Assembly: GCF_040361255.1 (NCBI RefSeq)
Contig: NZ_APNG01000017.1
Coordinates: 30,401 to 94,400 of the forward strand
DNA length: 64,000 bases
DNA from: Salinisphaera sp040361255
Lineage (GTDB): Bacteria; Pseudomonadota; Gammaproteobacteria; Nevskiales; Salinisphaeraceae
Direction: 5' to 3'
This document shows positions 51,907-60,034 of this stretch, in pieces (positions within the stretch are counted from its first letter, which is position 1; each line of letters starts with the position of its first letter). The notes under the pieces are model-generated. The model worked only from the letters and a program-made list of their open reading frames with translations. It was not told the DNA's origin and did no database searches. A program made the position numbers and the translations under genes.

Positions 51907-52524
51907 ATGACGTTGCTCAATGATCAAGAACGCAATCAGGTCGCCGAGGCCATCACGGCGGTCGAACGCAATACCGATGCCGAACTGGTGACCGTGCTCG
52001 CCGAGCGCGCCGACGACTACGCCTATATCCCGCTACTCTGGGCCGGACTGCTGGCGCTGATTCTGCCGGGCGCACTGTTGTTCTTCACCGTGGCGATCGA
52101 TGCCAGCCTGTTGCTATTGCTGCAATGGGGCGTATTCGTGGTGCTGGCGCTGCTGTTTCGTCTTCCCGGGGTGACGACGCGCCTGATTCCGCGCCATATC
52201 CGCCATTGGCGGGCGGCCAATCTGGCCCGGCGCCAATTTCTGGAACAGAATCTGCACCACACCGACGACGCCACGGGCATGCTCATTTTCGTGTCCGAAG
52301 CCGAGCGTTATGTGGAAATCATTGTCGATCGCGGCATCTCGGCGCATGTGCCGGACGAGGAATGGCAGTCCATTGTCGAGGCTTTTACCGCGCGTGTTCG
52401 TATCGGCGAAACGCTGACCGGTTTCACCGAATGCATTGCCGCCTGCGGCGAGAAACTGGCACAGGCGGTGCCGGCCACGCACGAACGCAACGAGTTGCCC
52501 AATCATCTGATCGTGCTCGAATGA
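51907..52524 (+). CDS. TPM-domain protein with two internal membrane helices
   Basis: A 205-residue protein with a TPM domain split by a hairpin of two membrane helices (IPLLWAGLLALILPGALLFF and LLLLLQWGVFVVLALLF, about 41-83). The TPM core before it is AEAITAVERNTDAELVTVLAERADDY, and after it GMLIFVSEAERYVEIIVDRGI. It has no signal peptide. GGGATTGTC precedes ATG 51907. It is the third gene of the lemA operon. Confidence 0.87.
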   Translation: MTLLNDQERNQVAEAITAVERNTDAELVTVLAERADDYAYIPLLWAGLLALILPGALLFFTVAIDASLLLLLQWGVFVVLALLFRLPGVTTRLIPRHIRHWRAANLARRQFLEQNLHHTDDATGMLIFVSEAERYVEIIVDRGISAHVPDEEWQSIVEAFTARVRIGETLTGFTECIAACGEKLAQAVPATHERNELPNHLIVLE

Positions 52525-52605
52525 CGTCAGACGTATCCATGCGAGCCGTTGTCGGACTTAGTTGGTAGACTAGAGCGCTTTTCTGCGACTCGGGCAGGGG
52601 GCGAC

Positions 52606-53100
52606 ATGACGAACGACAAGCCGTGCGTCGGCGTGATCATGGGCAGTACGTCGGATTGGGAGACCATGAAGGCGGCCCATGCGGTACTCGACGACTTCGG
52701 CATAGCCCATGAATGCAAGGTGGTTTCGGCGCATCGTACGCCGGACGTGATGCGCGATTATGCGCATTCGGCCGAGCAGCGCGGGCTGGAAATCATCATC
52801 GCCGGTGCGGGCGGTGCCGCCCATCTGCCGGGCATGGTCGCCGCCCAGACGCTGTTGCCCGTACTCGGCGTGCCGGTGAAAAGCCGCGCGCTCAACGGCC
52901 TGGATTCGTTGCTTTCGATCGTGCAGATGCCCGGCGGCGTGCCCACCGCGACATTTGCCATCGGCACATCAGGCGCGCGCAACGCGGGCCTGTTCGCAGT
53001 GGCGATGCTGGCCAATACGCGGCCCGAATTGCGCCGCGCGCTTTCGGATTTTCGCCAGCAACAGGCCGACAAGGTCGCAAACGACGAGTTGCCCCTATGA
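52606..53100 (+). CDS. purE: N5-carboxyaminoimidazole ribonucleotide mutase PurE
   Basis: A 164-residue class I PurE. VGVIMGSTSDWETMKAA is the substrate-binding start, VSAHRTPDVMRDYA carries the catalytic His, and AGAGGAAHLPGMVAA and GLDSLLSIVQMPGGVP complete the site. It works with PurK in de novo purine synthesis. GGGGGCG precedes ATG 52606. Four-base overlap with purK. Confidence 0.96.
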   Translation: MTNDKPCVGVIMGSTSDWETMKAAHAVLDDFGIAHECKVVSAHRTPDVMRDYAHSAEQRGLEIIIAGAGGAAHLPGMVAAQTLLPVLGVPVKSRALNGLDSLLSIVQMPGGVPTATFAIGTSGARNAGLFAVAMLANTRPELRRALSDFRQQQADKVANDELPL

Positions 53101-54239
53101 GCCGAGCGATTCTTCCCGGTGCCACCGTGGGTGTTCTGGGCAGCGGTCAGCTCGGGCGCATGTTCGCGCTGGCCGCGCGCCGTATGGGCTATCGCGTGCA
53201 TACCTTTTCGCCCGGTGACGATACGCCCATGGGCCAGGTGGCCGATCGGGAAGCGGTTGGCGACTATGCCGATCTTGACGCCGTGGCCGAGTTCGCCAGT
53301 CGGGTCGATGTCGTGACCTTCGAGTTCGAGAACGTGCCTTTCGAGGCAGCGCGCACGGCCAGCGAACACGTGCCGGTGCGCCCGCGCGGCGAAGTGCTGC
53401 ATACCGCCCAGCATCGCCAGCGCGAGAAGGATTTTCTCCATGGCGCGGGCTTTCCCACCGCACCGTTCGAGCATGTGCCCGATCGCGCTACGCTCGGCGG
53501 TGCCCTCGAACGTCTGGGTACGCCGGCCGTGCTCAAGACCGCGGGCTTTGGCTACGACGGCAAGGGCCAGGCCGTGATTCATGCGCCGGAACAGGCCGAA
53601 GAGGCCTGGCAGAGTATCGGCGCGGGTGAAGCGGTGCTGGAAGGCTTCGTCGAGTTCGAGCGCGAGATCTCGGTGGTCGCCGCACGGGGTTGCGACGGCG
53701 AATTCGCCCATTACGGGGTGACCGAAAATCGCCATCGCGATCATATTCTCGATGTCTCGATTCCGGATCCGGATATCGATCCGAAGATTACGGCCAACGC
53801 GGTCGAGATCGCCCGTGGCGTGCTCGAAGCCCTCGATGTGGTGGGCGTGCTCTGTGTGGAGTTTTTCCTGACCCACGACGGCGAGCTGGTGGTCAACGAA
53901 CTCGCGCCCAGGCCGCATAACTCGGGCCATTTCAGCTTCGATGCCTGCGTGACCAGTCAGTTCGAACAACAGCTGCGTGCGGTGTGTGCACTGCCGCTGG
54001 GCGATACGCGCCGCCTGCGCCCCTCGGCAATGGTCAACCTGCTGGGCGATCTGTGGGATAACGGCATGCCGGACTGGCGTGCCGCGCTGGCCGATCCGTC
54101 GCTCAAGCTGCATCTCTATGGCAAGGCAGACGCCCGGCCCGGCCGCAAGATGGGCCATATGACGGCCTTCGGCGATGACGGCGAAGATGCGGCGCGCCGG
54201 GTGATCGCGGCGCGCGAGGCGCTTACTCGCCGGCCGTAG
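53097..54239 (+). CDS. purK: N5-carboxyaminoimidazole ribonucleotide synthase PurK
   Basis: A 380-residue ATP-grasp enzyme. VGVLGSGQLGRMFALAA is the N-terminal nucleotide fold, TFEFENVP follows, LKTAGFGYDGKGQAV is the ATP-grasp loop, and NELAPRPHNSGHFSFDAC is the metal and substrate site. It makes N5-CAIR from AIR, bicarbonate and ATP. Coupled to purE by ATGA. Confidence 0.96.
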   Translation: MSRAILPGATVGVLGSGQLGRMFALAARRMGYRVHTFSPGDDTPMGQVADREAVGDYADLDAVAEFASRVDVVTFEFENVPFEAARTASEHVPVRPRGEVLHTAQHRQREKDFLHGAGFPTAPFEHVPDRATLGGALERLGTPAVLKTAGFGYDGKGQAVIHAPEQAEEAWQSIGAGEAVLEGFVEFEREISVVAARGCDGEFAHYGVTENRHRDHILDVSIPDPDIDPKITANAVEIARGVLEALDVVGVLCVEFFLTHDGELVVNELAPRPHNSGHFSFDACVTSQFEQQLRAVCALPLGDTRRLRPSAMVNLLGDLWDNGMPDWRAALADPSLKLHLYGKADARPGRKMGHMTAFGDDGEDAARRVIAAREALTRRP

Positions 54240-54270
54240 CCCCCGACAGGCTTAACGAGCAGCTCGAATC

Positions 54271-54300
54271 GCCAGCCGGGAGATTACCCGGCTGGCCTTT
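54271..54300 (+). terminator. Probable terminator after purK
   Basis: A ten-base-pair stem GCCAGCCGGG / CCCGGCTGGC with loop AGATTA, followed by CTTTG. The stem is strong but the U tract short. It lies between convergent genes and could act on both strands. Confidence 0.6.
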
Positions 54301-54346
54301 GCGTCGCCGTTCATGCCGTGGTGTTGCCGCGTCGAGCTCGGGCCTG

Positions 54347-57262
54347 CTATCGCATCGCGGTCGGGATATTCACGCCTGTCGCGCAGCTGCCGTCTTCGTA
54401 CTCGCTGTCGACCACGTTTTCGATCCATTCGTCGAGTAGTTCGAGTGCTTGTTCGTGGACCACGCTGCGTGCGATCGGCGGCATCCGGGCTTCGACATCG
54501 TTCGATCCGACCCTGAACGGCATGATCGACTCATCCGTGCTGCCCGGCTGGATATCGTGCGGGCGCCCGTCCGAACCCGCGCCGGCGGCCGTCGGCGTCT
54601 TGCAGATGCCGTAGGACGAATTCACCGGCCGGAAGTAGTCGAGATACAGACCCGTATTCGAGGCCGGGCCGCCTTCGTTATGGCAGTGCGCACAGTTGAC
54701 CTCGAGATAGCCGCGAATGCGTTGCTCGATATCGGCATCGGAATTGGCCGTCTCACCGCCGTCGCCGGGGACATTGAAGTAGGGAATACGCTCGATCTGG
54801 GTCGCGATCATCGTATTCACATCCACGCCCAGATCGGACGGCGCACCGGTGAGCAGATTGTGGTCCGCCCAGTAGGCGATCTGGTTGACGTTGCCGGCTC
54901 CCTCGTAGGCATAAGGCTTGTTGAGGTTGCGGGGTTTCGGCCCGATCGGTGCGGCGCCGGCGTCGTTATAGGTGTTGGCGTGGCAGGTCACGCACTGGGA
55001 CGCATTGGGAATACGATAGCTGTCGGTACTGCCCTGAAGCAGCTCGCCGCTGTGCGCGTCGTTGTAGTTCCAGGACACCGCGGCCGTGCCGCCGCCCTTG
55101 GAAAGCCGGGCGATGCGCTTGCCGCTGCCATCGGTTTCCCAGATATAGGGCAGGCCGACCCAGGCAACGCCCTTGTCGTCCTCGCGCTTGATCAGCAGCC
55201 GGGTTTCGACGTGACGGGTATTGCCCCCGTCGATGAAGGAAAACGTTTTGGAAATGACCGTGCCGACCGGGAAGTCGTAGGTGGCGTTCACGTCTTCGCT
55301 GCCGTCGTGATAGACCGCGGCCTTGCCCTCGGGCATGAACACGAACCGGTATTTGATCGCGTAATCCGAAAACAGGCGTGTATTCAAATCATAGGGCGTG
55401 CCGCCGTTACTGTCGGTGCTCGGATCCTGGGGATCGTTGAACAGGTGGTAGCTGGCCAGATCCGGGCAATCGACTTCGGCCAGGGCCTGCCAGTTGATCG
55501 CGCCATCGGTTTCACGCCCGCATAGCGCGGCGATCTGTTCCTCGCTCGGTCGGCCGCTGCCCCCCTCGGGCAACGTATAGGTAGCCAGTTGCACGGCCGG
55601 CATGCCGGGCAGGGTTTCGCCGAATTGACTCTGGCACTGATGCGGTGTGGCATCGTTATCGGCCAGAAAGTCGGGAATACCGGCGATGACGCCGGGCAGA
55701 TAATTCGGATCGCCGAGTTGCTCCGGGTCGAGCACGGCATTGAGCGCCTCCAGCCCGGCCAAACCGTGGATATTGGCGAATTCCGGCGCGAGGGGACTGC
55801 CGGTATAGCTATTGTTTTCGATACAGATCCACATCGACGGCTTTTTACGCGCATCGCTGTCGTCGAATTTATAGGCGTTGTAACGGTCGGCGATGCCGTT
55901 TTCGTCCGCGTCGCCGCAGTTGGCCGGTTTCACGTCGGTACCCTCGAACTGCGGTTTGCCGCGGTCGTTGGTGGGCACGTCAGGCTTTGGGCATTCGTTG
56001 GGTCCGTCGTAGACGCCGTCCCAGATGATATCCGCGCCCTGACCGCCGTTCTTCAGGGCAATGATGGTCGGCAGCGCACTGGAGAGATCGCCCTCGGCCA
56101 GGGCCGCCAGATCCGGCGGCGGCATGGCATAGCCCGAATTGTCGAAGCTATTGTCGTGGATCGATAGCGCTTCGGTATAGATATCCTGGCGCAGGTCGCC
56201 GTCGTCGCCGATCAGCTCGTAGCTGGTAATGAGGATGGCGCCGGTCTGGTGATCGGAGAATTCGTTGTGGTCGACTTCGACCTGATCGTAGGCCAGCGTG
56301 ATCAGGCCGCTGCCCTTGGGCACCTGCGACACGATCCCGCCGGCGGCGAAGTTCTCGAAATTGTTGTTGCGCGCCACGTTGTGATGCATGCGCGCCTGAT
56401 AGCCGTACTGGGTGAGATACGGCAGGTCGTAGATGATATAGCCGACCGTGTTGCACTCGGCGATATTGTCGAACATCTCGGCGCGCTGGGTGTTTTCGAA
56501 TTCGTAACCGGCGACGTTGTACAGCGCGCGGCTGTTCTTGATGATCACATCGTCGCTCTGGCCGACATAAATGCCGGCATCCGAGGCGCCGAGCGACTCC
56601 ACGTTGTCGAGCAGTACGTTGCTGGCCTGTACCGGATAGATGCCATAGCGGCCATTGCCCGAGTCCGGCTGATAGGGCGCGGGGTTGGCCGCACCGATCG
56701 GCTCGGCCGGGCATTCGTAATGGATCGCACTCTGATAATTGTCGGCGCCCACCGGCGTATCGGCGCTCGACCACATGGTACGTACATTGCGATAGGTCAC
56801 GATATCGGAGCTTTTGATCTTGATACCGTCGCCCGGCGTGTCAGTTACGGTGAGATCGGATACCACCACACCCCGTACGTTGCTGATCAGAAAGCCCTCG
56901 GCGGTATCGCTGTTTTCAAACGACAGCACGGTTTCGTCCATGCCTGCGCCCTTGACCGTTACGCCTTCGGTGTTCTGCATCACCAGGCCGGTATTGAATT
57001 CGAAAAAGCCGGGCTCGAATTCGATGGTGTCGCCAGGGGCCGCCTCGAAGAAGGCCGCTACGGCATCGGCGGTGGCGTTATCGCCCGGGGCGATGCTGAA
57101 CAGTCTCGGCGGCGCGGTTTGTCCGCCATTACCCGTATCAGGCGTGTTGCCCGTGGGCGTGAACGAGACGTTCTCGTCATCGTCGTTGCACGCACTCAGT
57201 AGCGCGCTCGCGACCAGTAGCAAGGTCGCGATCCGGCAAAGACGGGCTCGAGTGTTCATCAT
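54347..57262 (-). CDS. Lipoprotein fusing a parallel beta-helix to a diheme c-type cytochrome domain
   Basis: A 971-residue protein. The signal ATLLLVASALLSAC is a lipobox (S-A-C, then NDDD, favouring outer-membrane sorting). Residues about 50-400 form a right-handed parallel beta-helix (VTVKGAGMDETVLSFENSD; NVLLDNVESLGASDAGIYVG; IIKNSRALYNVAGYEF), like the uncharacterised TIGR03805 family. The C-terminal half (about 560-971) resembles the SO2930-type family (TIGR03806) with heme sites CVTCH (about 755) and CAHCH (about 855). The two families usually sit in adjacent genes; here they are one polypeptide. GGGGAA precedes ATG 57262. The function is unknown; extracytoplasmic redox or polymer binding is possible. 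Confidence 0.82.
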   Translation of the reverse strand: MMNTRARLCRIATLLLVASALLSACNDDDENVSFTPTGNTPDTGNGGQTAPPRLFSIAPGDNATADAVAAFFEAAPGDTIEFEPGFFEFNTGLVMQNTEGVTVKGAGMDETVLSFENSDTAEGFLISNVRGVVVSDLTVTDTPGDGIKIKSSDIVTYRNVRTMWSSADTPVGADNYQSAIHYECPAEPIGAANPAPYQPDSGNGRYGIYPVQASNVLLDNVESLGASDAGIYVGQSDDVIIKNSRALYNVAGYEFENTQRAEMFDNIAECNTVGYIIYDLPYLTQYGYQARMHHNVARNNNFENFAAGGIVSQVPKGSGLITLAYDQVEVDHNEFSDHQTGAILITSYELIGDDGDLRQDIYTEALSIHDNSFDNSGYAMPPPDLAALAEGDLSSALPTIIALKNGGQGADIIWDGVYDGPNECPKPDVPTNDRGKPQFEGTDVKPANCGDADENGIADRYNAYKFDDSDARKKPSMWICIENNSYTGSPLAPEFANIHGLAGLEALNAVLDPEQLGDPNYLPGVIAGIPDFLADNDATPHQCQSQFGETLPGMPAVQLATYTLPEGGSGRPSEEQIAALCGRETDGAINWQALAEVDCPDLASYHLFNDPQDPSTDSNGGTPYDLNTRLFSDYAIKYRFVFMPEGKAAVYHDGSEDVNATYDFPVGTVISKTFSFIDGGNTRHVETRLLIKREDDKGVAWVGLPYIWETDGSGKRIARLSKGGGTAAVSWNYNDAHSGELLQGSTDSYRIPNASQCVTCHANTYNDAGAAPIGPKPRNLNKPYAYEGAGNVNQIAYWADHNLLTGAPSDLGVDVNTMIATQIERIPYFNVPGDGGETANSDADIEQRIRGYLEVNCAHCHNEGGPASNTGLYLDYFRPVNSSYGICKTPTAAGAGSDGRPHDIQPGSTDESIMPFRVGSNDVEARMPPIARSVVHEQALELLDEWIENVVDSEYEDGSCATGVNIPTAMR

Positions 57263-57412
57263 CGCGGTTCCCCCAAGAACGGCTGCTGCGGCACAAACGC
57301 CGCCGCTGTATCCATTCATAGCCGAGCATGGCTGGCAGGTACAGCCGAAGGGGCAGGTAAATTTATACCGGCTGGCCGCCAGCGATGTCGAAGCGCCGTG
57401 CGCGTGTGCGCG

Positions 57413-58363
57413 TCAGTAGCGCGACGAACGATGGATCAGGCGAACCAGTGAACTGCGACTGGTGACCCCGAGTTTTCGGTACACGCGATACAGGCGATTG
57501 GATACGGTCGAAGGCGCCAGATGCAGCTCCCGGCCGATATCCTTGAAGGTCATGCCGCGGCAGATGGCCGCCACGATCTCGCGGTCACGGCTTTGCAGGG
57601 CGTCGAGCGGGTTCGCGCGACGGACGACGATACAGAACAGATCGCCCAGCGGTTCGTTTTCGATATGCAGATCGTTACATAGGCAGGATTCGCCGGGCGG
57701 CGGCAGCGCGAATGGCAAATGGGGCTGCTGCCAGGGGCCGAATGCTTCTTCCACCAGATCGATAAAGCCCGGTTGGGCCTGGTAGAGCAGGCCGTGATCG
57801 TCGCATACGGCGGCCTGGACCCGGGTATGGAGACGATCGCGCAGTGCGACATGAAAGAAGAACGCGTGGCTTTCTGCTGCGATCAGATGATAGGCGATAC
57901 GCTCGAATATCTGACGTTCGTCTTCGCTGAACGCGCGCTCGGCATCGAAGCGATACAGGCTCAGCAATGTATAGACATGGCTGCGCGCGTCGTAGGCGAT
58001 GTAACTGAGGATGCGCTCGACCCCGTAACCCGAGAAGCACTCGCGATAGATACGGCTGTCGCGAAACGCGGCGTCGTCGATGACCGAGCGCATATCAACG
58101 GCATGGCCGACGTTGCTCATCAGCGCCGGCAGGATCGGATTAATGCCCTGGGTTTGTTCCAGCGCGCGTGGGTAGTCTGGCTCGAGGCCGATGGTCACCA
58201 CGCTATGAAATACGCTCGATGTGTAGTTGCCGGAACCCCATAGTGCGGCATCGAAATCGAGCACATTCGCCAGCAGCTGAAGTGCGGTTTCGCGAAAGCT
58301 GTCAGTGCGACAGTGTTCGATCGATTGGTAGAGGTTGGCGATGAAAACGTCGACTCGATCCAT
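57413..58363 (-). CDS. LuxR-type transcriptional regulator
   Basis: A 316-residue regulator. The N-terminal 230 residues form a sensor-like domain I cannot name with certainty (FDAALWGSGNYTSSVFHSVVTI; a GAF or PAS-like fold is likely). The C-terminal LuxR helix-turn-helix is clear: LDALQSRDREIVAAICRGMT, FKDIGRELHLAPSTVSNRLY, RVYRKLGVTSRSSLVRLIH. It lies 150 bases upstream of the beta-helix/cytochrome gene on the same strand and probably controls it. Two ACGCAnnTGCGT palindromes lie upstream. Confidence 0.87.
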   Translation of the reverse strand: MDRVDVFIANLYQSIEHCRTDSFRETALQLLANVLDFDAALWGSGNYTSSVFHSVVTIGLEPDYPRALEQTQGINPILPALMSNVGHAVDMRSVIDDAAFRDSRIYRECFSGYGVERILSYIAYDARSHVYTLLSLYRFDAERAFSEDERQIFERIAYHLIAAESHAFFFHVALRDRLHTRVQAAVCDDHGLLYQAQPGFIDLVEEAFGPWQQPHLPFALPPPGESCLCNDLHIENEPLGDLFCIVVRRANPLDALQSRDREIVAAICRGMTFKDIGRELHLAPSTVSNRLYRVYRKLGVTSRSSLVRLIHRSSRY

Positions 58364-58674
58364 TCGTGCCCCTTCGTTGGCGACGCAGCTGCGTCAACTC
58401 GGGTTTTTGTTCTTGATCGATGGAGCGAGTATTAGCGGCTCGAACGCAGCCTGTAAAATCGTGATGCGATACGGAATACGACGCATCTGCGTAGAAAACC
58501 GAAATTTTCGCAATCTGTCAGCGGCTTAGCTGACAAGTGCTGCTGCGGTCGAGTGATACGAGACGCCTGACCCGGCTTGCAGCCAACCGCTGACTGCGCA
58601 GGGTGCGCGATGTGCCTGACCGCGTTGCCAAACCGACCAGCCGCCGTTGGCCAGCAACGCCGGGCGCCAGGCGC
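58364..58674. other. Intergenic region upstream of the LuxR gene
   Basis: About 311 bases between the LuxR start and the amiD-like stop. It contains two related palindromes (listed separately). I see no ORF or RNA gene; it must hold the LuxR promoter. Confidence 0.55.
58382..58493. promoter_or_regulatory. Two ACGCAnnTGCGT palindromes, candidate operators of the LuxR-type gene
   Basis: GACGCAGCTGCGTC (58382-58395) is a perfect 14-base palindrome 18 bases upstream of the LuxR ATG. GACGCATCTGCGTA (58480-58493) repeats the core ACGCAnnTGCGT. Centres are 98 bases apart. Likely binding sites for the regulator or another dimeric factor. Confidence 0.45.
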
Positions 58675-59532
58675 CTAGCGATATTTGTCGTTGAGTGCCC
58701 AGAGCCGCGCGACCGTTTCCAGATCCGGGATGCCGTCGTAGCGCTGCGGGCGAAAATGCATCTGAAACGATACGATCACCGCGTGGGTCGGCTGGTCGAG
58801 CACGCCGGTCACGTCGAGTTCGTAGCCATAGCGTGACAAGGCCGATTGAATCGCCGCGATACCGGGCATGTCGTAGCGAAAGCGATCACGATAGGCGTTC
58901 ACCGTGGCGGCATCCGGCCAGGCGCCGATACCCTGACGATAGAGTTGCTCCCAGGGAAAGGCCGGGCCCGGATCGATCTTGCGCCCGGGCGAAACATCGG
59001 CATGGCCGAGCACGTTTTCCGGCGCGATGTCGTAGCGGGCGATGATATCGCGGGCCAGAGCGATGACCGCCGCAAGCTGTTCGCCCGAAAAACCGCGCCA
59101 GACCTTGCCGCTGGGCGTGTCGACCGGGCCGGGATTGACGATTTCGATACCGATCGAACTGTCATTGAGATGCCGGCGCCCGGCCCAGGCGCTTCTGCCG
59201 GCATGCCAGGCGCGCGCGTTTTCGTCGACGAGTTGATAGACCACGGGCGCGCCGCCACGGCGAGGCGGCGCATCGGACACCACGTAATGCGAACTCACGT
59301 TGGGTCCGGTCAGTACCTGGATCGCCCGGGCCTCATTGCCGCCGGTATAGTGCAGCACGAGAAAGCGCACACGATGATTGTAGGCCTGTGCCTGCTGGGC
59401 CTGATCGGCCCAGTAGCCGTTGCGTTGCTTGAGCGTGGCCGGGGTGCAGCCGGCAATCGCGACCACGAGGGCTAGCAACAGCACAAGGCGCGGGCCGCCG
59501 ACACCGCGCAGCGTGAAGATGGGCCCTGTCAT
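58675..59532 (-). CDS. amiD: N-acetylmuramoyl-L-alanine amidase, AmiD-like lipoprotein
   Basis: A 285-residue amidase_2 protein with a lipoprotein signal (LVLLLALVVAIAGC). Zinc ligands are expected in FLVLHYTGGNEARAI and GHADVSPGRKIDPG, with the NDSSIGIEIVNPG strand between. A peptidoglycan-binding domain (IQSALSRYGYELDVTGVLDQ) ends the protein. This layout matches the outer-membrane AmiD of E. coli, not cytoplasmic AmpD. It cuts the amide between MurNAc and L-Ala. Overlaps the thioesterase gene (ATGA). Confidence 0.92.
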   Translation of the reverse strand: MTGPIFTLRGVGGPRLVLLLALVVAIAGCTPATLKQRNGYWADQAQQAQAYNHRVRFLVLHYTGGNEARAIQVLTGPNVSSHYVVSDAPPRRGGAPVVYQLVDENARAWHAGRSAWAGRRHLNDSSIGIEIVNPGPVDTPSGKVWRGFSGEQLAAVIALARDIIARYDIAPENVLGHADVSPGRKIDPGPAFPWEQLYRQGIGAWPDAATVNAYRDRFRYDMPGIAAIQSALSRYGYELDVTGVLDQPTHAVIVSFQMHFRPQRYDGIPDLETVARLWALNDKYR

Positions 59533-59936
59533 TCGTTGTCTTCTTCGCCCTCGGCGAAACGATCCTTGATATAGGTCACCTCGGTCTTGCCATGCGGTTT
59601 CGGGCGCCCGTCATCGCCCATGCTCACGAACACGATTTCGTCGATACGCAGGATGCTGCGCCGCGTGATCTTGTTGCGCACTTCGCAACGCATGGTCAGC
59701 GAGGTGGTGCCAAAACGCGTGGCCGCGATGCCCAGTTCGATGATGTCGCCCTGGCGCGCACTGGACACGAAATTGATTTCGGACATGTACTTGGTGACGA
59801 TATGGTGATGATCGAGTTGAATGATCGCGTAGATCGCGGCTTCTTCATCGATCCAGCGCAGCAGGCTGCCGCCGAACAGGGTGCCGTTGGGGTTGAGGTC
59901 TTCGGGCTTGATCCACTTGCGCGTATGGAAATTCAT
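59529..59936 (-). CDS. Acyl-CoA thioesterase, hotdog fold (YciA-like)
   Basis: A 135-residue hotdog thioesterase. NFHTRKWIKPEDLNPNGTLF and GGSLLRWIDEEAAIYA carry the catalytic region (Asn, Gly-rich loop and Asp), followed by VTKYMSEINFVSSARQGDII and EVRNKITRRSILRIDE. It hydrolyses acyl-CoA in the cytoplasm; the chain preference is unknown. ATG 59936 gives the usual start MNFHTRKW; upstream in-frame ATGs (for example 60011) would add an unconserved extension and overlap the hrpA promoter. Confidence 0.9.
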   Translation of the reverse strand: MNFHTRKWIKPEDLNPNGTLFGGSLLRWIDEEAAIYAIIQLDHHHIVTKYMSEINFVSSARQGDIIELGIAATRFGTTSLTMRCEVRNKITRRSILRIDEIVFVSMGDDGRPKPHGKTEVTYIKDRFAEGEEDNE

Positions 59937-60034
59937 GTCTTGCCGGCCAGTGCGTTGATACGCGCAGGCTAACCGATGCATCAGTGCGCGGCTATCCATG
60001 GTTCGCGTCATGACCGTCGCTTCGAGGAACAACA

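Noticed and set aside
52713..53096. Upstream extension of purK through purE
   Set aside because: It shadows purE in another frame; the ATGA overlap at 53097 gives the conserved PurK start.
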